Source: Lindgomyces ingoldianus
Lineage: Eukaryota; Ascomycota; Dothideomycetes; Pleosporales; Lindgomycetaceae
Reading direction: 5' to 3'
Length of the DNA: 64,000 nt
NCBI RefSeq assembly: GCF_010093535.1
Contig: NW_022985201.1
Span: 372,623 to 436,622, forward strand
How positions within the stretch are numbered: position 1 is the first letter of the stretch; each line of letters begins with the position of its first letter. Both the position numbers and the translations under genes were made by a program. The notes under the pieces were generated by a model. That model saw only the letters and a program-made list of their open reading frames with translations. It did not search any database and was not told the DNA's origin. Below are positions 1 through 11,067 of the stretch, piece after piece.

Positions 1-900
1 AAAAACATACTACAGCTATATATAAAGTCTTTTAAAAAATAATAAATAACTATAGCACTAGATAACTTTTATAAGCTAATTTTATAGCTAACTTATAAAG
101 GCTAGGTAATAAGAAAGAGTAGGTAGTTATTAAAACTATACTTAAGCTATATGTGTAAGAATTTTCTTCTTAAATAGCATTTATAGCTAATATAGCTAAT
201 TCTTTACATGCTAAGTATAATCTAGGCTATATTAGCATAAACTAGCCTAGTATATTTATAAAGTGTTATTTAAAGCTTAAAGTAAAGTTTTAAGTATAAG
301 TATAATTAATAAATATTTAGCTTATAATAAAGCTTATTTTACTAAAGTTATACATGTTATTATTTTAGATGCTATACTTAGGTTTAATATTTTTATAAGG
401 CTAAACCTACTTTAAATTACTCTAGAACTTTTATAAAAAGCTCTTTTATAGTTATACTATACTTAAATGTTACTTTAAAGTCTAGATAACACTTTCTAAA
501 CATACTAAGCTAGTTTATGCTAATATAGCCTAGATGATGCTTAGCGCGCAAAGAATTAGCTATATTAGCTATAAATGCTATTTAAAGAGAAAATCTTTAT
601 ATATATAGCTTAAGTATAGTTTTAATAATTACCTACTCTTTTTTATTACCTAGCTTATAAAGGTTATCTAGTGCTATAGTTATTTATTATCTTTTAAAAG
701 ACTTTATATATAGCTATAGTACATTTCTTTAAAAGTTTTATGTTTTATTTAAAAGCTTAGAGTATAAGCTATATCTAACATTTTTTTAGCACATTTAAGT
801 AGTGTTATTAGAAATGCATTAGTGTAAAAAAAGTAGTTTAGTAGAGTCTTAGTAAAAGTAAGCAACTTAGGTGTGTAAGCAACTTGCCTGTAAAGTACGT
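1..900. mobile_element. Foldback (long-TIR) DNA element, non-autonomous, right part
   Basis: Bases 1 to about 305 are the reverse complement, with transition differences, of about 455 to 728, leaving a spacer of about 150 bp with no coding trace. The right arm runs on to position 900 and ends in the terminus CCTGTAAAGTACGT followed by TA; the matching left terminus lies off the window. This is a foldback or MITE-like derivative of the Fot1-type family whose autonomous-looking copy follows at 1763. The sequence is very AT-rich and full of TA, as expected after RIP. The family assignment rests on the shared terminus. Confidence 0.7.
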
Positions 901-1762
901 TATATTATTATTTTAAATACTATACTTAGCTTTTATTTTTTTATAAAGCTAAACTAGCTTTAAATTACTTTAAAACTTTTATAAAAAGGTTTTTTATAAT
1001 TATACTATAGAGGATAAAATAGCCTAGTAGTAGCTGTTTTAAAGATTAGATAAAGTAACTCTAATATCTAAGAGAGTTAAAGGCTCTCTGTATATATACT
1101 AAGCTTTAGAACATACTATCTCTAGATCCTAAGCTGTGTTCTAGACTCTAAGCCCTAACTAAGGCTCTTAGTATACGCAACATATACTTATACTTAAACT
1201 TTACTTTAAGCTTTAAATAACATTTTATAAACATACTAAGCTAGTTTATACTAGCATAGCCTAGATTATACTTAGCGTATAAAGAATTAGCTATATTAGC
1301 TATATTAGCTATAGTTACTAGCTAAAAAAAATATTTATATATATAGATTAAGTATATACTTAATAATTACTTACTTTTTATTATTATTTAACCTTTATAA
1401 GTTAGCTATAGAATTAGCTTATAAAAGTTATTTAGTATATTAGTTATTTTTTTTTTTTAAAAACTTTATATATAGCTATAGTATATTACTTTAATAGTGT
1501 TATATTTTATTTAAAAGCTTAAAGTGTAAGCTATATTAAATACTCTTTTAGCATGTTTAAGTAGTATTATTAAGAATATATTAGTGTAAAAAAAGTAGTT
1601 TAGTAGAGTCTTAGCAAAAGTAAGCAACTTAGGTGTGTAAGCAACTTGCCTGTAGTGTACGTTATATAGCTAAAGTATGTGCTTAATAATTACTTACTTT
1701 TTATTATTATCTAGCTTTTATAAGTTAGCTATAAAATTAGCTTTTAAAAGTTCTTTAGTATA
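901..1762. repeat. Stacked truncated right arms of the same foldback family
   Basis: 901-1662 repeats the spacer and right arm of the preceding element and ends again in the same terminus (ACGT, then TA) at 1662. A stretch at about 1006-1190 has no counterpart in the neighbour and looks like a small insertion. 1665-1760 is another partial arm. No gene is visible. These look like nested or tandem truncations of one element family. Confidence 0.55.
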
Positions 1763-1946
1763 ACGTACTTTACAGGCAAGTTGCTTACACACCTAAGTTG
1801 CTTACTTTTACTAAGACTCTACTAAACTACTTTTTCTACACTAATGTATTTCTAACAACACTACTTAAACATGCTAAAAGAATGTTAGATATAGCTTACA
1901 CTTTAAGCTTTTAAATAAAACATAAAACTCTTAAAAAAACATGCTG

Positions 1947-2096
1947 TGTAAGGCTAAGATAGTGCTTACTGTAAGGCTGAGATAGCGCTTACGTGCGACA
2001 AGTATATATACTATTCTGCACCTAAAAATTAACATTAGTTAATTATTTATACCTTTTAGTTATATTAGCAGAGTAGTGTAAAGCCTTATCCTTACA
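1947..2096 (+). repeat. TRIM copy 1, 5' LTR
   Basis: 150-bp direct repeat of 2396-2545 with TG...CA ends. It contains an internal short repeat of the TGTAAGGCT(A/G)AGATAG...GCTTAC type in its first 50 bp. Confidence 0.85.
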
Positions 2097-2395
2097 TAAT
2101 AATTAACTAATAACAAGGATAGTTGTGTGTTTAACCTACACCTTAGACAGCTTAGCTAGTTTTTAGACTAAAACATAAAGCAGCCTCTTCTAGCGCCACG
2201 TTGTCGCTGCTAGGAGGTCTAGTGTATATGGCTTAGCTGGCGTGGGCCACTAAGCGTTGCGTTGTGTTTATCCCGCGCCTCTAGGCCGCAGGTGGTCAGC
2301 CTCTGGCCGGTAACTAAGACATGCGCATAGGCGCCTCTAAGCTGCGGGTAGGTCATGTGACGCCTAGGACATGCGTCTGCTAAGAAGGGGGATAA

Positions 2396-2545
2396 TGTAA
2401 GGCTAAGATAGTGCTTACTGTAAGGCTAAGATAGCGCTTACGTGCAACAAGTATATATACTATTCTGCATCTAAAAATCAACGTTGGTTAATTATTTGTA
2501 CCTTTTAGTTGTATTAGCAGAGTGGTGCGGAGCCCTGTCCTTACA
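2396..2545 (+). repeat. TRIM copy 1, 3' LTR
   Basis: 150 bp, preceded directly by the polypurine tract and followed by the TGCTG duplication. It differs from the 5' LTR mainly by C/T and G/A changes. Confidence 0.85.
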
Positions 2546-2749
2546 TGCTGCAGCTATATATAGAGTTTTTTAAAAAATAATAAATAACTATAGCACTAAA
2601 TAACTTTTATAAGCTAATTCTATAACATGGTCCACAAGCGAATGTTCAACACAAGCAAGTGTTCTGCCCTACTACTAAATTTAACTTTAAAGACTATTAA
2701 TTTAACAACGCAAAAATATACTATATAAAATAAACTACTATAGGATTAT

Positions 2750-3888
2750 TTAATATCCTTGCATGTACAAGAGTTATGCCTAGGCTTGTTGCAGCACTTG
2801 CAGCGCTGTGCGCGCGCTGCGCTGCTTTTAGCAGTTAACTCCTCCTAAGGCATTTTACTACCTCCTGCTATACTAGCAAGCTTTTAAGTACTTAACTTAA
2901 AGCCCTAATAACTTATTAGAGTTTCTCTTTTCTAAATTTGCTTTTTTTTACGCTGCTTACGCTTTGTAGCTGCCTTACAGGCCCTCTCTAGGGCAGCTGC
3001 TTAATTGCGCTGTAGAATAGCAACATAAGCTATTTTAGTAGCGCCCTTACTTAGCTGCTTTGCTAGATTAAGCATAGCAAAAAAAGACAAATTCTAATGC
3101 CTTTAAATCTAATTATATAGTAGAGTTAACTAAGCCTTAACCTTATAAAAATTACTAGGTGTTTAAGCCTCCTAGGCAGTATTTAGTAGTAAAGTAGCTA
3201 GCTAATTAGGTAGCTGTATATTAAGCTTTAAGAGCACTAGCTCTAGGTTAAATAGAACTAGTCCTATAGCTCTAAAGCCTACGCAGATATTATCTATTAT
3301 AATTAAGTAACTAAATACTGCTTTAAAGGCTAGTAAGAAGGTTAGCTTATTAATATAGTTAATTTAGTAGTAGATTAACTAGCTAATCTTAGTACTGTAC
3401 GCGCACTTTAACAGTAAAAAGCAGCTAATGTTAAGCAGCTATAGAATATGTGACGTGTGTGCTGGCATATAGAGCGCTATAATACGCCTCTGCTTGCAGA
3501 GCTTTAGGAATTTAACAGAGTAATAGCTTTTATAGCTATTAAAAATAAGTAGCTGCTATAAGCCTACTAAGTAATCTTTTATATGCAGATTAAAGTGCTT
3601 TAGCTATATAATTCTATGTTTGTTAGTTATCTAGCTGTTGTTGCTAACACTAATAGCCTAGTCCTTTAGTATATCCTTATTTTTATACTAGGCAGATAGG
3701 TGATGCTTGCCTTTAAAGATTACGTACAGAGGTATTGCCTACTTATCTGCGTTAATGCCTGCAATAACTGTCACCTATTTACAGTCGCCTAGCTGTATAG
3801 CCTTTAGCTAATTATGTCTATCTGTGCCTGTAATAACTATTTAGCTTAATATAACCCCTATCTAAAAGCCTGTCTTGTTAAAATTATA
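2750..3888 (-). pseudogene. Fot1/pogo-type DDE transposase relic (element A)
   Basis: Read on the minus strand from about 3780 leftward, with many stops, the translation keeps the layout of the DDE_1 transposase core of Fot1/pogo elements. There is a segment like VTVIAGINADK, then IPLYVIFKGKHHLSA, then LLIFNSYKSY around 3521-3550, where the family has a catalytic Asp in L-D-G-H-x-S-H. A MPAHTSHIL segment follows. The changes seen (Asp to Asn, His to Tyr, Trp or Gln to stop) all follow from C-to-T on one strand or the other. The N-terminal part falls into the N gap. It is not functional. Confidence 0.7.
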
Positions 3889-4648
3889 NNNNNNNNNNNN
3901 NNNNNNNNNNNNNNNNNNNNNNNNNNNNNNNNNNNNNNNNNNNNNNNNNNNNNNNNNNNNNNNNNNNNNNNNNNNNNNNNNNNNNNNNNNNNNNNNNNNN
4001 NNNNNNNNNNNNNNNNNNNNNNNNNNNNNNNNNNNNNNNNNNNNNNNNNNNNNNNNNNNNNNNNNNNNNNNNNNNNNNNNNNNNNNNNNNNNNNNNNNNN
4101 NNNNNNNNNNNNNNNNNNNNNNNNNNNNNNNNNNNNNNNNNNNNNNNNNNNNNNNNNNNNNNNNNNNNNNNNNNNNNNNNNNNNNNNNNNNNNNNNNNNN
4201 NNNNNNNNNNNNNNNNNNNNNNNNNNNNNNNNNNNNNNNNNNNNNNNNNNNNNNNNNNNNNNNNNNNNNNNNNNNNNNNNNNNNNNNNNNNNNNNNNNNN
4301 NNNNNNNNNNNNNNNNNNNNNNNNNNNNNNNNNNNNNNNNNNNNNNNNNNNNNNNNNNNNNNNNNNNNNNNNNNNNNNNNNNNNNNNNNNNNNNNNNNNN
4401 NNNNNNNNNNNNNNNNNNNNNNNNNNNNNNNNNNNNNNNNNNNNNNNNNNNNNNNNNNNNNNNNNNNNNNNNNNNNNNNNNNNNNNNNNNNNNNNNNNNN
4501 NNNNNNNNNNNNNNNNNNNNNNNNNNNNNNNNNNNNNNNNNNNNNNNNNNNNNNNNNNNNNNNNNNNNNNNNNNNNNNNNNNNNNNNNNNNNNNNNNNNN
4601 NNNNNNNNNNNNNNNNNNNNNNNNNNNNNNNNNNNNNNNNNNNNNNNN
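3889..4648. other. Assembly gap (760 N)
   Basis: Unknown sequence inside Fot1-like element A. It separates the transposase core from the right terminal arm. Confidence 0.99.
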
Positions 4649-5174
4649 ATGTATAACTTTAGTAAAATAGGCTTTATTATAAGCTAAATATTTATTAACT
4701 ATACTTATACTTAAAACTTTACTTTAAGCTTTAAATAACACTTTATAAATGTACTAAGCTAGTTTATGCTAATATAGCCTAGATTATACTTAGCATATAA
4801 AAAATTAGCTATATTAGCTATAAATACTATTTAAAAAAATAATCCTTATGTATATAGCTTAAGTATAGTTTTAATAATTACTTACTCTTTTTTATTACCT
4901 AGCTTTTATAAGTTAGCTGTAAAATTAGCTTATAAAGGTTATTTAGTGCTGTAGTTATTTATTATTTTTTAAAAAACTTTATATATAGCTGCAGCATATT
5001 TTTTTAAAAGTTTTATATTTTATTTAAAAGCTTAGAGTATAAGCTATATCTAATGTTCTTTTAGCGCGTCTAAGTAGTATTATTAGGAATGCATTAGTAT
5101 AGAAAGAGTAGTTTAGTGGGTCTTAGCAAAAGTAAGCAACTTAGGTGTGTAAGCAACTTGCCTGTAAAGTACGT

Positions 5175-5403
5175 TATTAGTTATTTATTATTTTTTTTAA
5201 AAAACTTTATACATAGCTATAGCATATTACTTTAAAAGTGTTATGTTTTATTTAAAAGCTTAAAGTGTAAGCTGTATCTAATGTTCTTTTAGCACATCTA
5301 AGTAGTGTTATTAGGAATGCATTAGTATAGAAAGAGTAGTTTAGTAAAGTCTTAGTAAAAGTAAGCAACTTAGGTGTGTAAGCAACTTGCCTGTGGTGTA
5401 CGT
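5175..5403. repeat. Duplicated right-arm fragment bordering the gene island
   Basis: These ~230 bp repeat, in direct orientation, the last ~235 bp of element A (about 4936-5174), including the paired iterons and the ACGT terminus at 5401-5403. The TA at 5404-5405 follows. This is the left boundary of the gene island. Confidence 0.7.
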
Positions 5404-5713
5404 TAACATACTTTTAATTCCACAAAGTTTAACTGCTAGATAGTGCCCAGATTTATGTTCTTAGCTAGGAGAACTTCGGGGTTATGGAGGACTAGGATAA
5501 TGCGAATATGAAAGAGCACATGAAAGACGCGGGTATGCCTATTATTCAGCAGGTGGCTATTTAGGAACCAAGCGTGCTTAGCATACGCGTGCAATATGTA
5601 ATCCACAGCAAGGGCTAACTTATGATTGCGAAGCGCAACTCGCGCGATATATAAGAAATTAGTTACAAAACATTAGATAGTATAAACATTGTGTATCCCA
5701 TCACCATATATGC
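5404..5713. other. Island border, no gene
   Basis: Base composition changes here from AT-rich repeat to ordinary genic sequence. It holds the 3' flank of the minus-strand multicopper oxidase gene. Nothing else was recognised. Confidence 0.5.
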
Positions 5714-7906
5714 CTACGGACTTGCCTGGGCAGCAGCAACTTCCCGTGCAAAGTCCCGCATCCTTCGTCCTTTAGGCGGGTTGATGAGAGCACCATACGG
5801 GTTAGGGTCGAACTGCTCTGGCTGGACGCATTTGGATGTATCCAAGGGGTTACGGGTGTTTCCAGCGCAATTACCCTCGGTAGGAATACCCTGTTTCTGG
5901 CAGATAGCCTTTTGTTGATGTGGGATGCCGTTGGGAAATTGTTTCTGGAGGTCGCATGGGGCCTCGATGAAGGTAACGGTGAGACCTGATTCGACATGCC
6001 AATCAATGTGGCAATGGAAAAGGAATACACCAGGGTTGTCTGCCTTGAACCGGAGGACAAGCGCACCTGAGGCGTAGGCTTTAACAGTATCGCGTCTCAT
6101 TGGAACTTTTGGAAAAGTTGCTGTGTTGCCATCCCAAGGTTGTGTGGTAGTCCGTGCAAGTACCTGAAAGTTGTGCCCCTGTAGAACGTTAGCGGTGTCA
6201 AACTGCTTCACCAAATAAGTCCCTACATGTAAGTGGAATGGATGGCCGCCATCATCGAGATTGTTCAAAACGATCTGAACAATGTCTCCCTTGTTTAGAA
6301 CATATGGATTGGTAGTCTCGCCGTACACCTTAGGGTTCTTCGCATTCTGTCCAGTCGTGAGAGCAGTGAACAGTGTAGGTACTTTTTGCCCTATATAAGG
6401 TGTTTTTCCAAGTCCAGCACTGCATGATACATGAGGTTTAGTGTATCTTAAGACGAGGGGCAGCGCTTCTTACCGGGCGCCAACGCTGAAGTCGGTGAAG
6501 TTGACATTCATTGTGACAGTCTGGGTCGGATTTCCCAGCAGTGGCTGGCCGTCCAGAGGAACGAGAGTGAAATCATCCAAGAAACCGGGGAAGCTGTCCT
6601 TGCGGAGGGGAGTAGGCTTGCCAAATGCGGGATCGTACTCTAAGATGCCATCATTGGCCATGACTAGTCCCCTGATCGTTTTTAGATTTTTAATTCCAAA
6701 TGCTGAGGGTAGTCCATGGGGATGACTTACTCTGGCACGAAATCGAACATGTCTGGGTCAAACTGCGATACGAACGCATAGTTCTTCTTAGGATTTCGAA
6801 GACCCGTGATGATCACATCGTAGCGCTGGGCGGAGGAAACCAGGATAACATCAGTTGGTGTTGATTTGACTATGACACGTAAACACAAAGTATTGAAAAA
6901 GAGCATTATGAGGGCGGGTACGGACCTGGGACGCCGTCAATGGCAACAACCTCCATTTTGTGTCCGTCGAATTGTACGTAATGTGCAGCAAGAGCGGTCA
7001 TGCTAATGATACGGATCAAGTATTTCTTGCCTGGCTTGATCTTGAATGTTTCAGTCTGCTTATCGTTGATAAGAGTTGCATTCGGAATCTGCTAAAGTAT
7101 TAGAGAAGTACGGACGGTCCCATTGAAATTCTTACAGGCTCGGCACCGCCATGGTCCTATTTTTCGTTAGTACGTAACAAGCGCAAAATGATCGCAATAC
7201 GTACAATTGTGTTTTGTGCGCTCAGGTAGTAGTGCACCATTCCTGGCATTTGGTCATGATACCTAAAAGGTTGTAAGAAGAGTGTCTCTGGGGTAGGACG
7301 TTGTCTTATTACCAATCAGACACTGTCATCACGTATTGGTCTTCAATCTTCAAGGTAGCTTCCCACGCTTTGTCGTGAATGATCATAGGCCCACGGAGAC
7401 CATCGGGGTACTACAGGAAAGAATTAAAGGGAGATACGTGGCAAGCGGAGGTGGGCACACGAACCTGTCCTGAGGCATGAGAATGATACCAGTATGACCC
7501 CGCGGGGTTCGCCTGGAAAGAATATGTGAAGGAGCTTCCAGGGGGAATTCCACATTGCGTTACTCCAACAGGCCCATCCATGTTGACTGAGCCAGTCTGG
7601 AATTGGCCATGCCAATGGATTCCCGTTGTCTCATTTCCGAGGCTGTTTGTCGCGTGTACAACGATTGTGTCTCCAACGTTCGCCTCAACCTTTGGCAATG
7701 GCCATTTTCCGTTGATGCCAATTACTGGGCGGTCGAACCCATCTGGAGCGGCATGGACCCTTTCCGTCCCAAGTGTCAGTCTTTGAATGGATAGTGTGGT
7801 CGAGGGACAGTACTCACCAAGAAATGTCCCAATTGTAGGTCACAACCTTTGCGATTGATGAAGGAATGGACGCCAGAAGCGGCAAGAGGAGAAGAGCGAG
7901 TGTCAT
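5714..7906 (-). CDS. Secreted multicopper oxidase (Fet3/laccase-like), 9 exons
   Basis: A multicopper oxidase oxidises a substrate (Fe2+ or phenols) at a type-1 copper and reduces O2 to water at a trinuclear copper centre. Exons that join in frame are 7818-7906, 7465-7759, 7313-7410, 7205-7262, 7136-7156, 6926-7091, 6731-6869, 6474-6671 and 5714-6419, giving 589 aa. The start is chosen because it gives a signal peptide (MTLALLLLPLLASIPSSIAK) followed directly by VVTYNWDISW, a typical mature N-terminus. Copper motifs are HWHG (78-81), YHSH (121-124), HPFHLH (414-419) and HCHIDWH (490-496). The type-1 ligands are His414, Cys491 and His496, with axial Leu501. The C-terminal domain resembles Fet3-type ferroxidases, but no C-terminal membrane helix follows the last copper motif and no iron permease gene is adjacent, so a soluble secreted oxidase is more likely. 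The exon 5/6 acceptor (7092 or 7089) is ambiguous. Confidence 0.9.
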
Positions 7907-9690
7907 GGTGCCAGAATCGACAGAAGAACTTGAATGAGTGTTAGAACGGAATGGAAACACTATATATCAAGGAAACTACCCCTCGAGGTGCTAGTGTCCA
8001 TATATATAGACCGACTTGTGTTGGACTCACCGGAGTTGAAAATGTCACTCTAATGCCTCCCTGTACCAATGCCTTGAGAACTCAGCACACACCGCACTGT
8101 GAGCCTAGATATACTTTTTCTGCCGCGTCACAACTCCTTTCTCGCCTCGTTTGGGGGAATTCCGCAAGAAGTGATGGTGGACGCCTGGGGATGGGGGCTT
8201 CAATTCTGCTGACTTTGGATGCCATCGTATTGGCCAGCGGCATGCGAGAGGTGTCGGCATGGGAAGCAGATTCCATATTTAAAACTCTGAATAAATCCCT
8301 TCCATAACGCCTAAACCGTCTGGATGCAGTACATGGCGTTCGTGAGAAGCCAGAATGAGCCTCCATGGGGCGAGAACAAAGCTTGACTTCGCCGATGTGA
8401 TCGACGAAAGCCAGGAGACAGGGGTTCATTTTACAGCTGAAAAGAGGTACAGAACGCCATGGTTAAAGTTGGTGATGAGTAGCGAGAGACAGGAGCAAAG
8501 AATGGGGAAAGAGAGAGAGCCAAAGGTTCGGACCGAGGGTCCACATTTTCTAGACGCACATCAAAGCTCCCAGCTTCAAGCCACCCAGGTTCTTGGCGCT
8601 GGTGAAGGGGAGACTGAAAGAGATCGCGAAGCCGAACTAGAGAACGAGGAAAAGTGAGACAGGGCCATTAGGGATTGATTCTACTCCCAGGCAAAGCACC
8701 AAGGCCATTACCCGGATATTCCAAGACATGTTGTATATGCCGCCTCCTTGATTAGACGAAATTGAAGTGTTGTGCATCTGAGCAACCAAGTGCCAAGGCC
8801 GAAACGTTGAGCCTTACTTCTGACTGTGTGAGTTGCTCACGAAAAAGACATGAGAGAGCGCACCATTTTCGTCCAATCAAGAACAGTTCGAGACTGCTGA
8901 CACTGGTTCGTCATTTGCTTTAGCGGAATTGGTGGAGCTGAGCTTTGTCCAAATAAATAGCGCCAACAGTACTGAGGCTGAGGAGGCTTGCTTTCGGCGG
9001 AGTCGAAGGGCCTCTCCTGCCTCCACGGATTGAGGCTGAAGGTCTCTCATCGCCGTCATTTCATCTTGCGAAGTCTCCTCAAAGAGAGAATTCATTACTG
9101 AAGTTTACCTTGAGGAACAAGAAACAGTGCTCCAGTCTGTCTCCGGGCTTCTCCTTCAGAGATGTGGACGGTTCCGCCATTAAAGAAATGGATGTCTCCA
9201 AGAGCTTATCGGCCACCTGATGCGGCTAGTTGGGACTGCAGCGGCAACTTTTCGAACACGAGACTAGATCATAAGCTGATCGGGCCTCGAGCCTCAAGCT
9301 GAGGCTGATGAGAAATGCGGGCGAGCGAGAGAGAAGAATGCAGGTCGGGAAGGCCCGGCTAGATTTGAATAGAGAGTCCACTAACCCATTTCAGGAACCG
9401 AGCGCCAGTCATGTGAAGATCCTCCCCTAGAATCGAATTCTTTTTTCTGCGCTTCTTCCATTGAAGAGGCTCTTGAAAGCTATCAAGCGTTCTTCTGGTT
9501 ATGAATAAGGGTTCTCGGAGGAAGCGTGGACTTTCCTAGCGCTGAAAAGATGCTAAGTTCATCCTGAACCACTACGGGAAGCCTTGCACTGATGATGTCG
9601 CAAGCCTTCTTTCTCGTATCTACAGAATTGTGGCCCTTGGGCAGTGAGCCACTAGGCAACTGCCAACAGAGGATCTAATATTATCCCACG
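7907..9690. other. Intergenic, 1.8 kb, no supported gene
   Basis: The stretch between the divergent oxidase and APA-like genes. Open frames of up to about 118 codons exist on both strands but overlap each other, lack recognisable motifs and resemble no family I know. It probably holds the promoters of both genes. Confidence 0.45.
7961..8010 (-). promoter_or_regulatory. TATA-like motifs upstream of the oxidase gene
   Basis: Two TATATA-containing motifs, at about 7961-7967 and 8001-8008, lie some 55 and 95 bp upstream of the start codon at 7906. That is a plausible core-promoter position. Based on position and composition only. Confidence 0.3.
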
Positions 9691-10590
9691 ATGCACCTCT
9701 CAGAAGAACAGATCATCATGACTTTCGACCAATTAGCTCGAGAAGTCGTCCTGGGTTATGGTCCCTATGAATCAGTCCGATTGGAGTGTGATGGGTATCC
9801 TGTACACGACCAACGCAGTGTTTTAAAATATGTAATACGGAAGTTAATGTGCATCTACTAGCTAGAGTTCCGTATCTGCCCAACCCTCTCGAGAAAGCCC
9901 AACGCCATAGGCAAAATGCTTGATGCATCATTTGACCTCAGTCGCAGATGGAGTCCAGGAAGCGATCGTCTCAAGATCACAGTACTGAACAACACGCATG
10001 ATCTTTCCGTGAATCTATTCTGCGTCGATAGGCCGCAATTGCTATTACTGACGCTTGATTCATATCGTCGCCAGCATGAGCCTCTGGATTCAGACGACTT
10101 CAATGCGGCTCTAACTCTGATTCGCGATCCTCCCTCCATATTCGGTATATTCATCGGTGGAGGTGCGGCAGGCTGCAGTCGCGTACGCAAACACATGCAA
10201 GGCCTGCGAGGCCCGCCGTTCGCCTTTGACCTGTTTACCAGCGAAGATAAGAAGACAATACCTTTCAAGTTTTATTCTCATCAGTTTGTCGATGGACTTG
10301 GTGTAACAACGGCGTCTGATCCTGTGGAAATGTACGAAGTCCTTCTGCGTCAATCAAGGGATGCATTGAGCTCCTATGGGTTGCAAGAAACGGAACCATG
10401 TGCTCATAATATGGTTCTTTAGAAAGATTGGATGATTGTGTTCCCGAGGAGAAATGCGTACCTCGTAAGAGCATCTGCTAATGCTGGTGGCATGATGGGC
10501 TCTATATGGGTTTCAGAGAAGAGAGTGGCCGATGCCTGGGCGGAGTTGGGATACAGAAATGTTTTCGAGACTCTTGGAGTTCCTCGATGA
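9691..10590 (+). pseudogene. Ap4A phosphorylase/ATP adenylyltransferase (APA1/APA2-like), broken by an in-frame TAG
   Basis: Enzymes of this family split diadenosine tetraphosphate with phosphate. Model: exon 1 at 9691-9817, a 48-nt intron, exon 2 from 9866. Translation matches the family in order: MHLSEEQIIMTFDQLAREV, a FRICPTL block, HEPLDSDDFNAAL, and GIFIGGGAAGCSRVRKHMQ around residues 137-154. After an in-frame TAG at 10420-10422 (codon 228), the same frame continues with the conserved end KDWMIVFPRRNAYLV to FETLGVPR and a TGA at 10588, 283 codons in all. The stop could be a CAG-to-TAG change. The H-x-H-x-Q signature is R150-K-H152-M-Q154: the nucleophile His is kept but the first His is Arg. 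No donor site fits an intron spanning the TAG. It is either a recent pseudogene or yields a truncated 227-aa product. Confidence 0.75.
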
Positions 10591-11067
10591 GCGAAAGTGA
10601 ACAGATCCCGGCCTCGGCATCACTGTACGGACTGAGCTCCAAGTGATGTCTCAAGATTATCACAGTGCTATAGGAGGACGTATTCAAGTTCGGACACTTC
10701 GATGCACACTATGATCTCTACAACTAGAACGGATGGCTAATCCTGGGCATGGACTTGTAGACACTGTGAGAGGATTATCGGTATTCCGGTTTCGGAGATA
10801 CGCGGCGACTCCTCATTCCTCTTCGTCTTTAACTTAAGTTAACGTATTGGATGAGTCATCCTACAAGATCATCTCAACCTTCTCAAGCTTGCAAAGCCCC
10901 TATACCTTCAGTGTGAATAAACTAGTGAATTCACTAGCATTTGCTGAGGTTCATCTTCCAATCACTCTTGTTCTCATTCCCACTTGCGTTGTGTAAATTA
11001 TCAACCTCTTTCCTGAATTTAGAATAATAGGTACTAAGCAATCTCACTCCGAACCATTATTCCCGAA
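10591..11067. other. Intergenic, no gene seen
   Basis: 477 bp between the broken APA-like gene and the dehydrogenase on the same strand. No motif was recognised beyond a probable promoter for the downstream gene. Confidence 0.45.

Larger units (their letters stand above)
1947..2545 (+). mobile_element. TRIM (terminal-repeat retrotransposon in miniature), copy 1
   Basis: A 599-bp element with two 150-bp direct LTRs (1947-2096 and 2396-2545) that begin TGTAAGGCTAAGATAG and end CCTTACA. It is flanked by a perfect 5-bp target duplication, TGCTG (1942-1946 and 2546-2550). The ~300-bp interior has no ORF and ends in a purine tract, AAGAAGGGGGATAA, directly before the 3' LTR, as a polypurine tract should. 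The interior is still GC-rich, unlike all neighbouring repeats. It sits in the left arm of Fot1-like element A. A second copy lies at 62361-62962. Confidence 0.88.
1763..5174 (-). mobile_element. Fot1/pogo-like DNA transposon A, RIP-degraded, with assembly gap
   Basis: The left terminus ACGTACTTTACAGGC at 1763 is mirrored by GCCTGTAAAGTACGT ending at 5174, and both ends are flanked by TA, the target duplication of Tc1/mariner-pogo elements. The terminal repeats are several hundred bp long. Two copies of AAGTTGCTTAC, 17 bp apart, lie at 1778 and 1795. A decayed DDE transposase reads on the minus strand (separate entry). The left arm is interrupted by a TRIM element at 1947-2545, and the interior holds a 760-bp run of N. 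Similar ends recur at 900, 1662, 5403, 41368 and 43123. Confidence 0.75.

Noticed and set aside
3875..4687. Long open frame across the gap
   Set aside because: It consists almost entirely of N and is an artefact of the assembly gap.
1..5403. CRISPR array or telomeric repeat
   Set aside because: The repeated units are long inverted transposon arms; no regular short repeat-spacer pattern and no telomere motif is present.
8082..8657. Two overlapping ~100-codon frames on opposite strands
   Set aside because: No motif, no plausible exon partners, and mutual overlap; probably chance frames in the intergenic region.
10420..10422. TAG in the APA-like gene as part of an intron acceptor
   Set aside because: TTCTTTAG resembles an acceptor, but the sequence before it is conserved coding sequence and no donor lies at a suitable distance.
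10111..10474. Antisense frames across the APA-like gene
   Set aside because: They are shadows of a plus-strand gene whose translation matches a known family along its length.
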